In this document: piece by piece, positions 26,703-38,910 of the stretch
Layout of the letters: each line of letters begins with the position of its first letter
How positions within the stretch are numbered: position 1 is the stretch's first letter
Assembly (NCBI GenBank): GCA_916613615.1
Contig: OU744725.1
Coordinates: 7,546,708-7,610,707 of the forward strand
DNA: 64,000 nucleotides
From: Steromphala cineraria
Taxonomy: Eukaryota > Mollusca > Gastropoda > Trochida > Trochidae
Direction of reading: 5' to 3'
Notes under the pieces: generated by a model
The model's database searches: none
Seen by the model: only the letters and a program-made list of their open reading frames with translations
What the model was told of the DNA's origin: nothing
Translations under genes and position numbers: made by a program

Positions 26703-29309
26703 GCGGTCTAACACATCAAGCCTTTATCAACTCTCTCATTCCGACGCTAAAAAACACAAATTTAACCCAAAAATTGCGTCGGGTTTGAACTTGCATCTCA
26801 TAAGGCTCCTTTATGAGTTTTGATATAGTTAAAGAGGACTCTATTGTGCGGAGGGTTTACTGCTCCATTAAACAGCACTGGATGGGCGTAACCAGGTGTC
26901 CTGAGTTTACCTGAGCGTTCCTTTACCTGAGAACTGTTAGCTTCTGGTGGAACAGGTGCGAGATGAGGTATACCTACACACCTGGTCGGGAGGGGCGGGA
27001 TATCGAACAGCTCTATAGGGGCGAGGGTTAGGGACCGAGATAATTGTCCAGATAAATGCTAGGGGCCGAGATAACTGTTGAGAGAAATGCAGGGGGACAG
27101 GACACTGCACCCTGTCGCCGTCTTGTAGGACAACGGTAAACGATCAGCTGTTTCCTGGCCTACAATAGATCGATGGATTCCGCTTCGTACCATTGTTGAT
27201 ATACTTTATTGTTGGTGAATACAATAAGTGCCGGAAGGGTTTTGTTTAGTACATGACAGAATTGACATGACAATAGATATCCGATGATGATTTGCATGTC
27301 ATATGCAGGAAAGTAACTCAGGTGTATCTATCAAACAGGTGTGTTTATGTATCTCACCTGTCTCCATTCCGCTGCACTGATTTATCAGAGTGCTGGTCAG
27401 AGGGCTCCTGCTTAGAGATGACTCTTTGACACTGAGAAAAGCAATCATTCCTGAGAATCATGACGCGTGTTTGGAGAAGTTATTCCTTGACATCGCCCTT
27501 CACACAATAAAGAAGTTGTTTTCAAACAAATCTAATGTTATGTATGTAACTTCTTAATACTTTTCAAAAGAGTTGAGTGAGACTTATATAAAGCTAACTA
27601 AACTCATGTCCAAAAGAAACGATACCAAGTTTTCAAAGTCGTCCGAAACAAAATTCTATAACCTGACAGAGTCGAATTTAAGTGTGTCTAACAGGCATAT
27701 GTCTTGTAAAGAAGTATGCACATTTTCATTCTTCAGGAAAAGATACTTTTGATTTTGTGTCTTTTCAAATGTACATGGAGTGCATACATCGAAATTTCAA
27801 ATTGTTTTATGAACAGAACTTTTGTAATTTCACTTTAAAATTGATAAAGTATTGAATATATGTCAAAAATTTTTGTTGTTGATATAATACACTTTATTTG
27901 ACATAAATTCGTTGACGCGTCACTGCACTAGAACGTTTTAAAACAAGCGAAAGTGTCCAATTTCTCTCTGCTATCTCGCCTAGTTAAGGAGATTCCAGAT
28001 CGATGATTTTTTCAAATGCATGTTTCTCGCAAACAGGAAAAGATAATGTTTCCAAATTTTGCATAGACGTAAGTTGACTACTGAAGAAATGATATCACTA
28101 TGTTTTAGTCTTATTAATCTGCAATGGATTGAGTTATTTTGGGATTTGTATGGTATCGTTTCTTTTGGACATGAGTTTATATTCAACGTTCATCTTATGA
28201 TTTATTCAATCAACTCTCTAGGATTAGCCACCTCTCTACAGAAAATACATAATCATGTAAATTGGATTTTGGTTTCGTATTGAATATGGACTTTATAACG
28301 ATACGGAACGCACAATTTCTCTACACGGATATACGTTTGTATCTCATTTTCATTTTCTCATTGTGCTGTTGCTGTTCCGTTTCACAGAAATAAAAGGGGA
28401 CATAAGAATTTTATTTAAATTTGTCATAAATAATGAGCAGGAAATTAAAATGTCAGTTCTTTCTTGACGAAATATTGAACTCACATAAAAAAATGCTTTG
28501 TACTAAATTTATAACAATTTACAATATCGAACTCAAAAACTGACAATTGTATGTCTTGTACTCGTTGTATGACTCAGTGACACAACTCGATAGATACATA
28601 CTTACATTGAGTTACATAACCGTGAATCATAGACGTGTAGCAAGAAAACTGGTTTCTATTTCGAGAGAAAAAATGTGAAACAGCGAGATAAAACGATAAT
28701 CAAAATGCCTCGATTATTTGTAATTCAGAACATCGAGTGGTTTAGGTCGAATAGGGAAAAGGGCCATTTACAAGCCCCTTGTCCCTTTCCTTGACCTGTC
28801 AGTGAAAACACGTCGATAGACCTACGATTTGACAAAATCAAATAACTTTAGGTTGTAGTGACAAATCGTATGGTATAAATAAGCCCCTCTTACCTTGCCC
28901 TACAAACCCTTTACATTTTATATGAACATTAAAAGATTAACTGCTTTCGGTTTTTTTTGCATTATTTTAATATGACATTCATAGAAAAGATTCTTAACCT
29001 TAATATTTGTAAGAATCTGCATCCAATACGGTCAGTCTCGATATTGTCGGTTACATTTCCGTTTCTATATTGCCTGCAAATATAGAGCCTTTCTATAAAA
29101 ATCCGGTTGTCTATCACAGTTACATTTTCTTTCTTGGAAATGTTAATAATGTGTTATGACGAGGAAGTTTTGACACCTGTATCTATCAAATTTGTTTTAA
29201 CACTTTGTCACTGTTACCATGGATACAGCTTATCGCAGTATATATGAGAGTCATTTCGTTTTCAAACACAACAACCCATGATAAATCATTTGGCTGATAG
29301 ATTGAGGTG

Positions 29310-29525
29310 TTTACACCGGAAGTTTGAAAGTCACGTGACAAATATGGTAGTCATGACGGCCGGGTGGTGCATCTGGCGTTTTTACTCGGACACAAAGCGT
29401 AGGGTATAATTTCATACGTCTCTATATTAATATCAAACAATAACATTCCGGAAGTGAACTCTACTCTCTGTACTGTTACAGGTCAGGGGTCACCTGTTGA
29501 CCTTTGAACGTGCTGAGGTCACCGG
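29310..29525. promoter_or_regulatory. Candidate promoter or enhancer: ETS, E-box, DR1 cluster
   Basis: ACCGGAAGT (29315-29323), GTCACGTGAC (29330-29339) and CCGGAAGTG (29448-29456) are followed by AGGTCAGGGGTCA (29480-29492, DR1), TGACCTTTGAAC (29498-29509, DR1 on the other strand) and AGGTCA (29516-29521). The region is GC-richer than its flanks. Confidence 0.45.
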
Positions 29526-30423
29526 CTGGACCTCGCTGACCACAGGGCGAGGGTTGTGGTGGACAATAAAGGTATTCAACATTAAACCGAGAGAAAGGGC
29601 TATTTGATAAAAAGGAAAAGTAACCCATTGTACTACAAGGATATCCGGACTAAACCCGTTATGAACAAATGATTCCTCTTCTCAGGGAGCAAATATGACG
29701 GAGAGGGAAGACTTAAAACTTGATCTCTGCTGATAGGACACATGCTCTCTAAGACTCTACAAACTGCCTCGAACGATGGTTCCCCATTCTGCCCCTCCCT
29801 CCCTCCCTGCCTGCTTCGGTCTTACCTGTCTCACACCTGGCGAGGTTGTGTTTTATCAAGGGGACAGTCATCGACACCACACAAGAACCAAATATAGCCA
29901 TGCACATGTCTTTTCAAAGTAGTTTTTGTTTCAATTCCAATTTTAGGGAATACCTGTCATCATTAGTTCAATTGAAAACAACACATGTCATGAAATGCTG
30001 ACATTGTTCATATATGTGGTTACGTTGTTGTAGTGACATTTGTCAAGATATCTTTGTCAATATTGTTAATATATTTACCTTTGTTTTTTATATTTTATTG
30101 ATACTTCGAGGTATAGTAATACACCCCCCCAAAATGAATAAAAAGCTCCCTTTTACTTAATTGAATATGTTATCTCATAAAATAACTCTAATAGAAATCA
30201 TTTTTAGTAGACATGAATATTTCCAAATCACAGCAGATGGCACGTGCGGTGTGAAGCAATAACAAAGAAACCCAAACATGATAAACGTAAAATCAGTAAA
30301 ATGGTTGTCGACATCTGCATGTGTGTGCTTTATGCTTAGATAATGTTGATTGAAGTGACACCGGGGAGCTAGTTAGATTGGTGTATTTACCGCCTGTATA
30401 AAACCACTTCTAGCATGAGCGTT

Positions 30424-30476
30424 CACGTGCCTCAACATCAGTTGTCACGTGATGCACGTGATTTGAATATGCAAAT
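30424..30476. promoter_or_regulatory. Three CACGTG E-boxes and a POU octamer
   Basis: CACGTG occurs at 30424-30429, 30446-30451 and 30455-30460, followed by ATGCAAAT at 30469-30476, the octamer of POU-domain factors, all inside 53 bases. Confidence 0.4.
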
Positions 30477-31573
30477 TAGGCTTTATCAGAGCTGAACGTG
30501 TTTCTGAATGCGTTTCAGAGTGTTTATTTAGAAAACAAAGATTTTAAGTGGTTTCGTGCCCTCGCATTGATGTAACTTCAATAGTCTGTCTTTCAAACGT
30601 TTTTCATCTAAGATAAATACACAAAGTTAATATTTTTCCAGATATATTTTGAAATTAATATGATCAAATGTATATAATATGTATGTTTTATCCACATATG
30701 CAATTTGTTTTCTATCATATCAATATCATTCGTTCAAAGTAAGTTTGATATTGACTTGATAGTTATTACACAACCTTTGTAAATACATCAAGGTATGCTT
30801 ATCATAAGGTAAGGCGTAAAGGACGCAGATTTGGCAAAGAAGCTACTGATATTTAAGAATATATTCAAAATAATGTTACTGCACGTGAAACATAATAGGT
30901 AGTTTGATCACAACAATGTTATTGGCTGAATAATGCATATAAAACATGATTCAAACATTTCAATGCACGTATAACTTTATAAAACCGGATTATATACTGC
31001 CCGTGAAATATGAACTAAATTATGTAATGAAACTAGTTTCTCTGTATAAGAAAAATAGAAAGGTTAAAATTATGTTAAACTTACATGAAACGTAAGTTAC
31101 ATATGTTTGACGCTCAACATTATTAGAACCTGTTGAATCAAACACAGAGTTGTAGGGCTATTTGTTCAACATTGAATACGGAAATCGTTTGTATTTACTG
31201 ATTGACCGCTTTAGCTCTCAAGATTACAGTTTGTGTATATAGCACGATGAACTTTCGACTCTTTTACAAAGCAGAAAGCAGAACAATCCCTGCTACAATA
31301 AACAGACAATAAACATCAAAAGGGAAAGTATGATTTAATGACAGGGGACCTGTTTGTTTGTATGTATCTGACCGCGATAAAGACCAGCGGTCAACTCTAA
31401 CGGTACTTGGTCAGATATTAGACGTATAAGACACTGGCAATTTTATGATGTTATTTTAGTTCTGGATCAGTCATCTATCTTCTTTAACAACTTTAAAATT
31501 CCCTGGATCTATCACTGTAAGAAGAATCAGAGAATTGGGATATAGAGTTGCATTATTTCAATATTCTTTAACT
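30477..31573. other. AT-rich, nothing recognised
   Basis: No frame, repeat or motif that I can support between the E-box cluster and MITE copy A. Confidence 0.55.
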
Positions 31574-31917
31574 TTGAAAAGGGCAGAAGCACGTTTTTTT
31601 AAATATAACATTCTCAATTTTTCACTGATAATTGTACGTTAATGCAAAATGTATTATTTTGATAGTGTAAACATTCTCAATACACAAACAAATTATCCAT
31701 AGTCACTTAAAGTTCATTAGCTGTCATTTATTGTGTGAACACCTTAATTCATTTCATGTAAGGAAAAGGAATCGCATTTTTAACTTTACATAATATTTGA
31801 TTTATTACTGCTTCATTAAGTTTAAATACATTGTCTTTCAATTGGAACCAATAATATTGTATTTTAATTTTCCTCATATCACCTTATATCCTCTAAAACG
31901 TACTACTGTCTCTTTAA
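31574..31917 (+). mobile_element. TTAA-flanked MITE, copy A (diverged)
   Basis: This 344-bp sequence begins GGGCAGAAGCACGTTTTTT and ends CGTACTACTGTCTCTTTAA, aligning along its length with the copies at 47.3 and 53.5 kb through shared blocks such as TTTTCACTGATAATTGTACG, GTGTGAACACCTTAATTCAT, AAGGAATCGCAT and TCTTTCAATTGGAACCA. The terminal repeats have lost several bases, so this copy looks old. No coding capacity. Confidence 0.75.
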
Positions 31918-33079
31918 CATATGCCTCATATTACCTATAGTCTATAACAGAAGGAATCTTCATTAAAAGTCAGACTATAGAAATCATATTGATTCTATTT
32001 CTTTTAGGCAAAACAATAAAAATGGCCTCCTTCTGTGAAAAAAATATTTTACGTCAACATAAAAGTATATGTTAAAGTAGAGTAAAACACATTTTGATTG
32101 ATTTACTCTTTGACGGACAGACCTAATGTCCCCTATGTATGGAATCATCTGTCTTTCACTTCTCTATAAACGAAAAAGATACAATATGTACCCAAACAGA
32201 TAGAATATTCTACATTGTGAAAATCAAGGAAACGCACCAAACCGTATCATGTCGAAAGTGGACTCCGAATCGTGTTATTTACATTTAACACCCCTATGAT
32301 GCCACATGATAGTTTATTTCCTCCATAGATGCAGGATTTTAAAAGAAAGTCGAAGGTATTTTCTCTTTAAAAGTATGACAACGACATGGTTGACTTTAAA
32401 TAAAGAACATTTATTGGCTAACATATTGGATACAGATTCAATCGGGCATTATTTCATTTTTATTCTGGAAGACGGACAGATACATTGTAGCAATTTGCAT
32501 GACGAAGAACAATACAGTGATGTCAACTTCTTTATTCAAGCAACTTGAAAACGACCCAAGAACATCTGTCAAAACGTCGCATATAATGAATTAAGAAGTT
32601 GTCATCCATATATTCATCCATTATTGCAATGGAGAAGATTTAACTTCGCATATGAATGTAAATAAGTTACGAAAATAAATTGACTGGTGTTTCTGTTAAG
32701 TTCAAACGGATGAAGGGGTAAGCTTATTCTCAACAACGTCACGTAAAGTCTAACTATACTCTATAACTAACCTCCGCAGAGTATACCATATGTTGTCTAT
32801 GTACTTCTATAATGATCTTACTTGAAGTACATATATAAACACTTATCTTTATATTCCAGTCAATTTAAAGACTCCGCATATTTATCATTCATATATCACA
32901 TAACTAAAATAGCAATAGGTCGCACGCAACATGTGGTATATGAAAACTGTAAGTAATATTTTATCAAGCATTGACATCATAGCAAGAAAACCTTTTCATC
33001 ATAATCAGTCAAATGATCCGAGATTCGTGAAGCATTACCGATCATAACAAATTTATACCTTTTGTATATATATATAATT
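31918..33079. other. Gene-free, one weak open frame
   Basis: An 80-codon plus-strand frame at 32306-32548 has no recognisable domain and no splice or compositional support; not called. Confidence 0.5.
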
Positions 33080-33640
33080 GATAGAAGTCTGAGAGCAGGT
33101 GCGCGATATAGCAGCGAGGTTCGTATAACAGTTGTTGTACGAGAAGAGGGGGGTACGGGGAGTGATGGGGATGGAGGGGATAAAAGGGGGATGAAAGGAC
33201 GTATTTGGTTTATGATTATGCCGATCACAAAACGCCATCATCAGGCCATCTGTCGGTATGACAAGCTCAGCTCGCGTGCCTCATCTACGATGGAAATGTG
33301 ACCCCCTTTTCCTCCTCACCCCTTCAGTGCAGTCATTATTCCTGGGTAAACCAGGGGTCGAAATCGGTCGTGTATACCAATCGCTTGTAATGGAACGTTC
33401 TGCAGCTTAAAGCGACAGTGACAATGGAAGGAGGGACTGGTAAACAATAGCAGTTCTTTGAAATGTGAAATTACCCCGTCTCGCCCGAGTGACCCCGCCT
33501 CCCCTCCCCACCTGTCCTGCATAGCGGTACACGTCTTTGTAGTGGCCGCAGCTGTATCGCCCAGTGTGCACCCGGCTAGATGACAATACATACAGCGCGT
33601 GCCGCCACATCTATAGGTGGCGACCCGCATTGCTATAGTC
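33080..33640. promoter_or_regulatory. GC-rich island with a G-quadruplex tract
   Basis: 33148-33190 has five runs of four or more G with spacers of three to six bases, meeting the usual quadruplex pattern. A SOX-type AACAATAG (33444-33451) and a C-rich stretch (33475-33515) follow. Overlapping short frames look non-protein-like. Confidence 0.35.
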
Positions 33641-36600
33641 GAGATGTTGAAGTTTTGTTTTGAAGAGAAAGAATTGTGATAAACATAAAAACCCTTTGGG
33701 ATGGCAAAGCAAATATGAGTCGCGTGCCGCTATATCTTGCTGTGTAACCCATTTGAAGTCCGAGTTTGGGCTCAGAGAAAATGAGTGTAGTCTAATAAAC
33801 AGCACATTGTTCACTACTGCTGCTGTTTCTAATGTTAGACAGTTTCATTGAACTTATTCTTGAAATGTTCGAATATAAGATTAGGAGAGACAATATAGAA
33901 TGAAAGAAGAGGTAAAGAATGCACGTACAAGTCACATGCCGCTGCATACACCTCTCTCACATTCGGTTCAAGACAAGTTTTCGAATAGCAATAAAGATGT
34001 TAATTATCTTATAACCCATTAGCTAGATTACCGTTTATAGAGTTCAAGTTAGTAGAGAAAACTATATGTATAAGAAAAAATGGTGAAATTCGATAACATC
34101 AGTTACACATTGACGATTATCCGTATGTCCTCATGTAGAGAGCTACCCCTATCAATAGTGGTTGTCTTGTACTCATAAGGGCATCGATGTTGCTACAATG
34201 AATCTGTAACAATAAAAAGAATACGAGAAAATAGAGGAAAAAAGAGCGAACGTTTGAGAGTGAGTAAAGTATAAATACATGTACAAGTTGTATGATTCCA
34301 AAATATCAATTGATATATTTATATATGTATATTAGTTTACTTATCTTATGTTATCGCCACGCAAACTATGGATGTTCTTGGTACATGGTGCGAAAAGAAG
34401 AATTTATCAATATAACGTGACAGTATTTTCGCACCTGAATAATTTTTACCTTACTACACGCTAGAGTTCATATCTTTTAGTTGGATTCAAATTGTTAATG
34501 TTTTCCTATTGGGGTTATATCATTGTCTTCAACTCTCTTGATTATGTTCAAAAGTTATTCAAATGAAAATACTAAAAATGGAATGATTATACTTTAAAAA
34601 GCATGAAATCAAACAATAAACAGAGTGCTTGACCGTCACAATGATAATTGGGATCACAATTGTACCAAGACGTGTGTAACTTAATTCACAAAGCAACTGC
34701 ATTCTATGTCCGAAAATATGTCACCATATATAGAAACTAGTTTGTCACATCACTCTCTAAACGTTACGTCACCAATCTCTTTATTCTAGGAGCGCATTCT
34801 ACCGTTACAGAAGTATCGCTGTTCACTGTCTCATATCATGTTTCTCCCATAAACAAAGTCTTCCTGGAGAACGGGAAATGTTTCTTTATAAACTGTTTTA
34901 CCCAATGAGAAACAGTTCTCCTGGTCACGTGACACGGCACGTGCCAGAATCTTATCTTACTTGTCTGTCTGGTATATTTTCCTTATGAGGATATTTTTTG
35001 TAGGTATGTAGACAAAAGAAAGTTTCACAGACTGCCTACCCCGACCTCATTCCCTCAATTGCGTAGGCTGTCTGTCTATATTCCACTAATCAAACACGCC
35101 CTGTGGCTTATGTACTAATCAAGTGTATGAAAGCTCTATGCTGTGTGGAGATCTGGTAACATATTTATATTCATAACATCCACAACCAGCCTTTCTGGAT
35201 TTGAGATCTATATATAACACTTCTAAAGGACAAACAGCGGGCAAAGCCGAAAAAACAGACAGCTGAAATTGAAATCTTTAAAACACGCTCCGGCAAATAC
35301 GAACATTAAAATCGTCAGTTTGGAAAATAATATGTGACATGGAATTGAACTATGGGGATCATTCGCTAAAACCATTTCTAATTTTATACGGTATTATCGT
35401 TGGGACATTTTACACGTCTTTCACGAATGTACAATAACCATAGTCTAGTATCTTCACCCGAGGAGGTTTAATTTACTTAGAAGTAACCTTGTCTGGCATA
35501 TTGGTTTTAGGTAACTGTCTAAACTAGATTGTACAGAGACATATTCATACATATGCTAAACTAGGTCGTTTTAATATCATTCAATCTCAAACCATTTAAA
35601 AAGTCATGAATTTTTAGTTACTATGTATTAATTGTATTTCTCAAGAAAACGATGCGATGATTCAAGTGCAGTTATGGTATCGAAAAGAAACTACACATAA
35701 TTTGCTATGATAATGTTGATTGGAAGGGTTAAACAAAATCCAAACAATTCATACATTCAACTAACAAAGCAAAGAAGTGAAATCGTCTCTTGGATGTAAA
35801 ATGTTTCCTGAGCGTTTTTCTGTGGCCTTTATTAAAAGAATCACATGTACCCAATCCTTCATGCCTTCAGGAGATGTTCGTAACCTTCACGTGCATTTCA
35901 CTGAGTAAAGTTAAATTCTCGTGTCGAAATGCTCACTCACATTTGATTTTTTTATACTCAAACATTTCATATATTATTAGTTAGGATATAATAAGGTATT
36001 GTTTTAGTTTTGAAATATCTTAATATCAAATCACAATTCATAAGTCTGAATATCCCAAATGTCAACATTTTAAAGTATTGCTTTTTATTTTACAACTGTG
36101 AACTAATTTGTGACTCCAGTTATCAAAAATGTGAAAACTAAAAAAACATATTTCAGAAAAGAAAATTTGATAAATGAAAGATGGTGAAGTCTTCTCATAA
36201 TTCACAAAGCATATATGTTACCGAGAGAAGGAAGGATTATAGTTTTTTTAAGTTACCCACACCCTGTAAATCGACACTGGTTCAGTTCAAATCTATGTCT
36301 GTACCACAACACTTCATCAATTTTAAGCATAAATATCTATCGTTTATGGTCGTATTTCATGTGTTCTTCACAAATACCGTTACAGAGAGACTGCATTTAT
36401 CAATTTACAAAATGTATAACCCAATTCACTCATTGAATATTAATTCTCATCTATTTTTGTAACCCAACTCAAGTGTCAGGGTGTTTATTTCATGTTTACA
36501 AACAGCAGGTTGTTAAGCAGGTCGGCCCAGTCAATAGTGTCACCATTTAATTGTGTATCTAAAACCTATCTTTTTTCCGCTTTGAATTATTAACGCGAAA

Positions 36601-38389
36601 TTCGTTTCACTGTAAACGAGTCGAGACGCCATTTTACGCCTAAATTTGAAGACATGTAATAAGAGTGATAAACCCCCTTTTGTTAGCCTACCCGCGACCC
36701 TAGGGCATGACACCGCTTCAACAATGGGATGTCGAGTTTAAAAAACTCTTATCTTGAATAGTTCATGAATAGACAGTTGACATCCCTGCATTTTACTCCT
36801 TTATTTAAAATTTAAACTTTACTCAAATAGCGCAGGGGTGAATGGGTTTCCAAAAAAAGGGGTAAAGGTCCTCACCCTTATTTAATATTAACGCGTTCAG
36901 AGGTGGTTCCATCACTCTAAAACGCAAATTTAATCCTCAAGTTGCTTCTATATAAAAGGATATTGTAACTTGAAAGTTTTCTATTGTCAGCGACGATGTC
37001 AAAGAACTGCTACTCATAGGTTAATTGTTAGCGTCGGTTATGCAGCCTTTTTGTAAGGTTTTGAAAAGTGTTTTACGCCATCTCCACTCACCATGACTGC
37101 TGCTTTTAGTGGTACTTTAAAACAATATTGAACAGACTGAAAGAAATGAATATTTAATTTGAGTGATGCGACGTAGCAAAATTGAAATCACCCAAAGATA
37201 GATTTGAACTGAAATGATATGAAATAAAATTATTCTAATGAATTTAGTTCTCAAAAAGTTTGACTGAGATGAAAAATAAATGTCAAAATGTCCCAATGTA
37301 AAAAAAATGGTTTCAACAGGTTTTATATTAGGTCATTATTATGACAAAATATAAAGTCTGTAGAAATAAATAATATAGATTATAGAATGTCCTAACGAAC
37401 TCTTCTGCGATGTTTTAATTTTAGACAGAGCCTATATATGTGAACATGCAATGATGAATAATCCTAATTCAGAAGGAAATGGATTTGACCAAACATAAGA
37501 TGTACATGTAGACACTTGACATGATATAAGCCACTGGGAAGGTTTACTTGCCGTCAACCCTCGTAGCAATTTACCAAAGTTTTCTCAAAAACTATACAGA
37601 AGAACCCAATTTAAGAGGAAACAACGCTGTAACTAGCATTCGTGCATTGTCATGTACAGTGAGAATATGTTTACCTAGAAATTCCCATTATACAATGATA
37701 AATGAAGTGTATATTCACCACGTTGTTAATAAAGTCAAGCCCTTTTACAGCTCTTTTCTCTCAAAAATAAATATGTCGATTTCCTTTTGCGGTGTAATAA
37801 GTCAAAGTAATGCATATAAGTACAGCTTACTTGTCAATTTCGGAGCGCTTTAAAAAAACCTAAAATCTAAAATATTCTATATTGAGATACATTCAATACA
37901 CGTTGGTTATGGTAAGCAACATAATGTGAATAATTAAAATGGGGGTTTATGCCAGGCCATGTATAATCGGCCTGGTAGTGGCGTATAATACTTTTCCATA
38001 TCAAAGACTTGTTTGAAATGTTTGAAATTCACAATTTGCGATTCTTCTTTAACGTTGTGTAAATTTTAAAAAGTTGAAAACTTTAATTTGAAAGCTAACA
38101 ATCATATTTTAATTTTAATATTTGAATTAATTTTATTTATGAAGAATCGTTGTCCTTTTTCTTTGTACAGAAACAATGAAAAAAATTAAACAAAAGTGTC
38201 AAAATGTGCTCTGTTTTCTCTGTGTTATTAATATTAATCATACAAATGGTTTTAAGGCATACCAACACTGAAATTAATTCAAAATTACACCAAAATCGGT
38301 AAATCTAACAATAATCCATCAAAATTATTTGAATGTGTTGACATCTTAATTATATTAATTTCGCGAGTCGGTCACGTTTGTTATTAACG
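33641..38389. other. Gene-free stretch
   Basis: AT-rich, with the E-box pair at 34.93 kb and repeats of a GCGTGCCGCTATA-like word at 33720 and 33931 (also 33595 and 38836). 37952-37976 has a small GGCC-centred inverted repeat (CCAGGCC/GGCCTGG). No gene supported. Confidence 0.5.
34926..34943. promoter_or_regulatory. Paired CACGTG E-boxes
   Basis: GTCACGTGAC and GGCACGTGCC lie 12 bases apart start to start, each in a longer palindromic context. They sit in a modestly GC-richer patch (about 34900-35060). Confidence 0.3.
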
Positions 38390-38910
38390 GGATCCACTTC
38401 TTAACCATTGTTGCGCACCAGATGCTCATAACTTCCCGTTCCGCTGAAAACAAAAGCTCCTTGCAGCGACGGCAGCTGCACAGAGTACCCGTCTGATGGA
38501 ATTTTCCGCCTTACAACTTTTATCATATTCATAATTACCAATTCCAGCGGACAGGCTAATTCCAGAACAGGGGCCGGGGTATAACTGAACTTTCTCACCT
38601 GCCGAAGTGGGGCCATTCATTAGCCGCAGATGCCGACATATCGTATTCAAAACAATCACTATTCTCGCTATTGAACTTGGGGACATGTGTGCGATTTCGC
38701 ACCGGTGCAGATGCGCAAATGACGAGAGCGTTGTTGGGGTCACCTGTCCGATAGGGTTACAATAGACAATGTCAAGCGGGGTGAAATACCGTTAGTGGGC
38801 ATTGTCGCCGGACACTCAATTTTCATGCAAAACGAGGCGCGTGCCGCTATACTAGCGCGTGCTCTGCACGAGATTTCTGTGAAGTTATTCCACCTGGTCA
38901 ATGTTTATAC
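38390..38910. promoter_or_regulatory. GC-richer island rich in homeodomain-type sites
   Basis: The stretch contains CATAATTACC, GGCTAATTCC and TTCATTAGCC (TAAT cores), the palindrome GCACCGGTGC (38700-38709) and GCGCGTGCCGCTATA near 38837. It has no convincing coding frame and stands out from flanks near 30 percent GC. A conserved non-coding element is a possibility. Confidence 0.3.
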
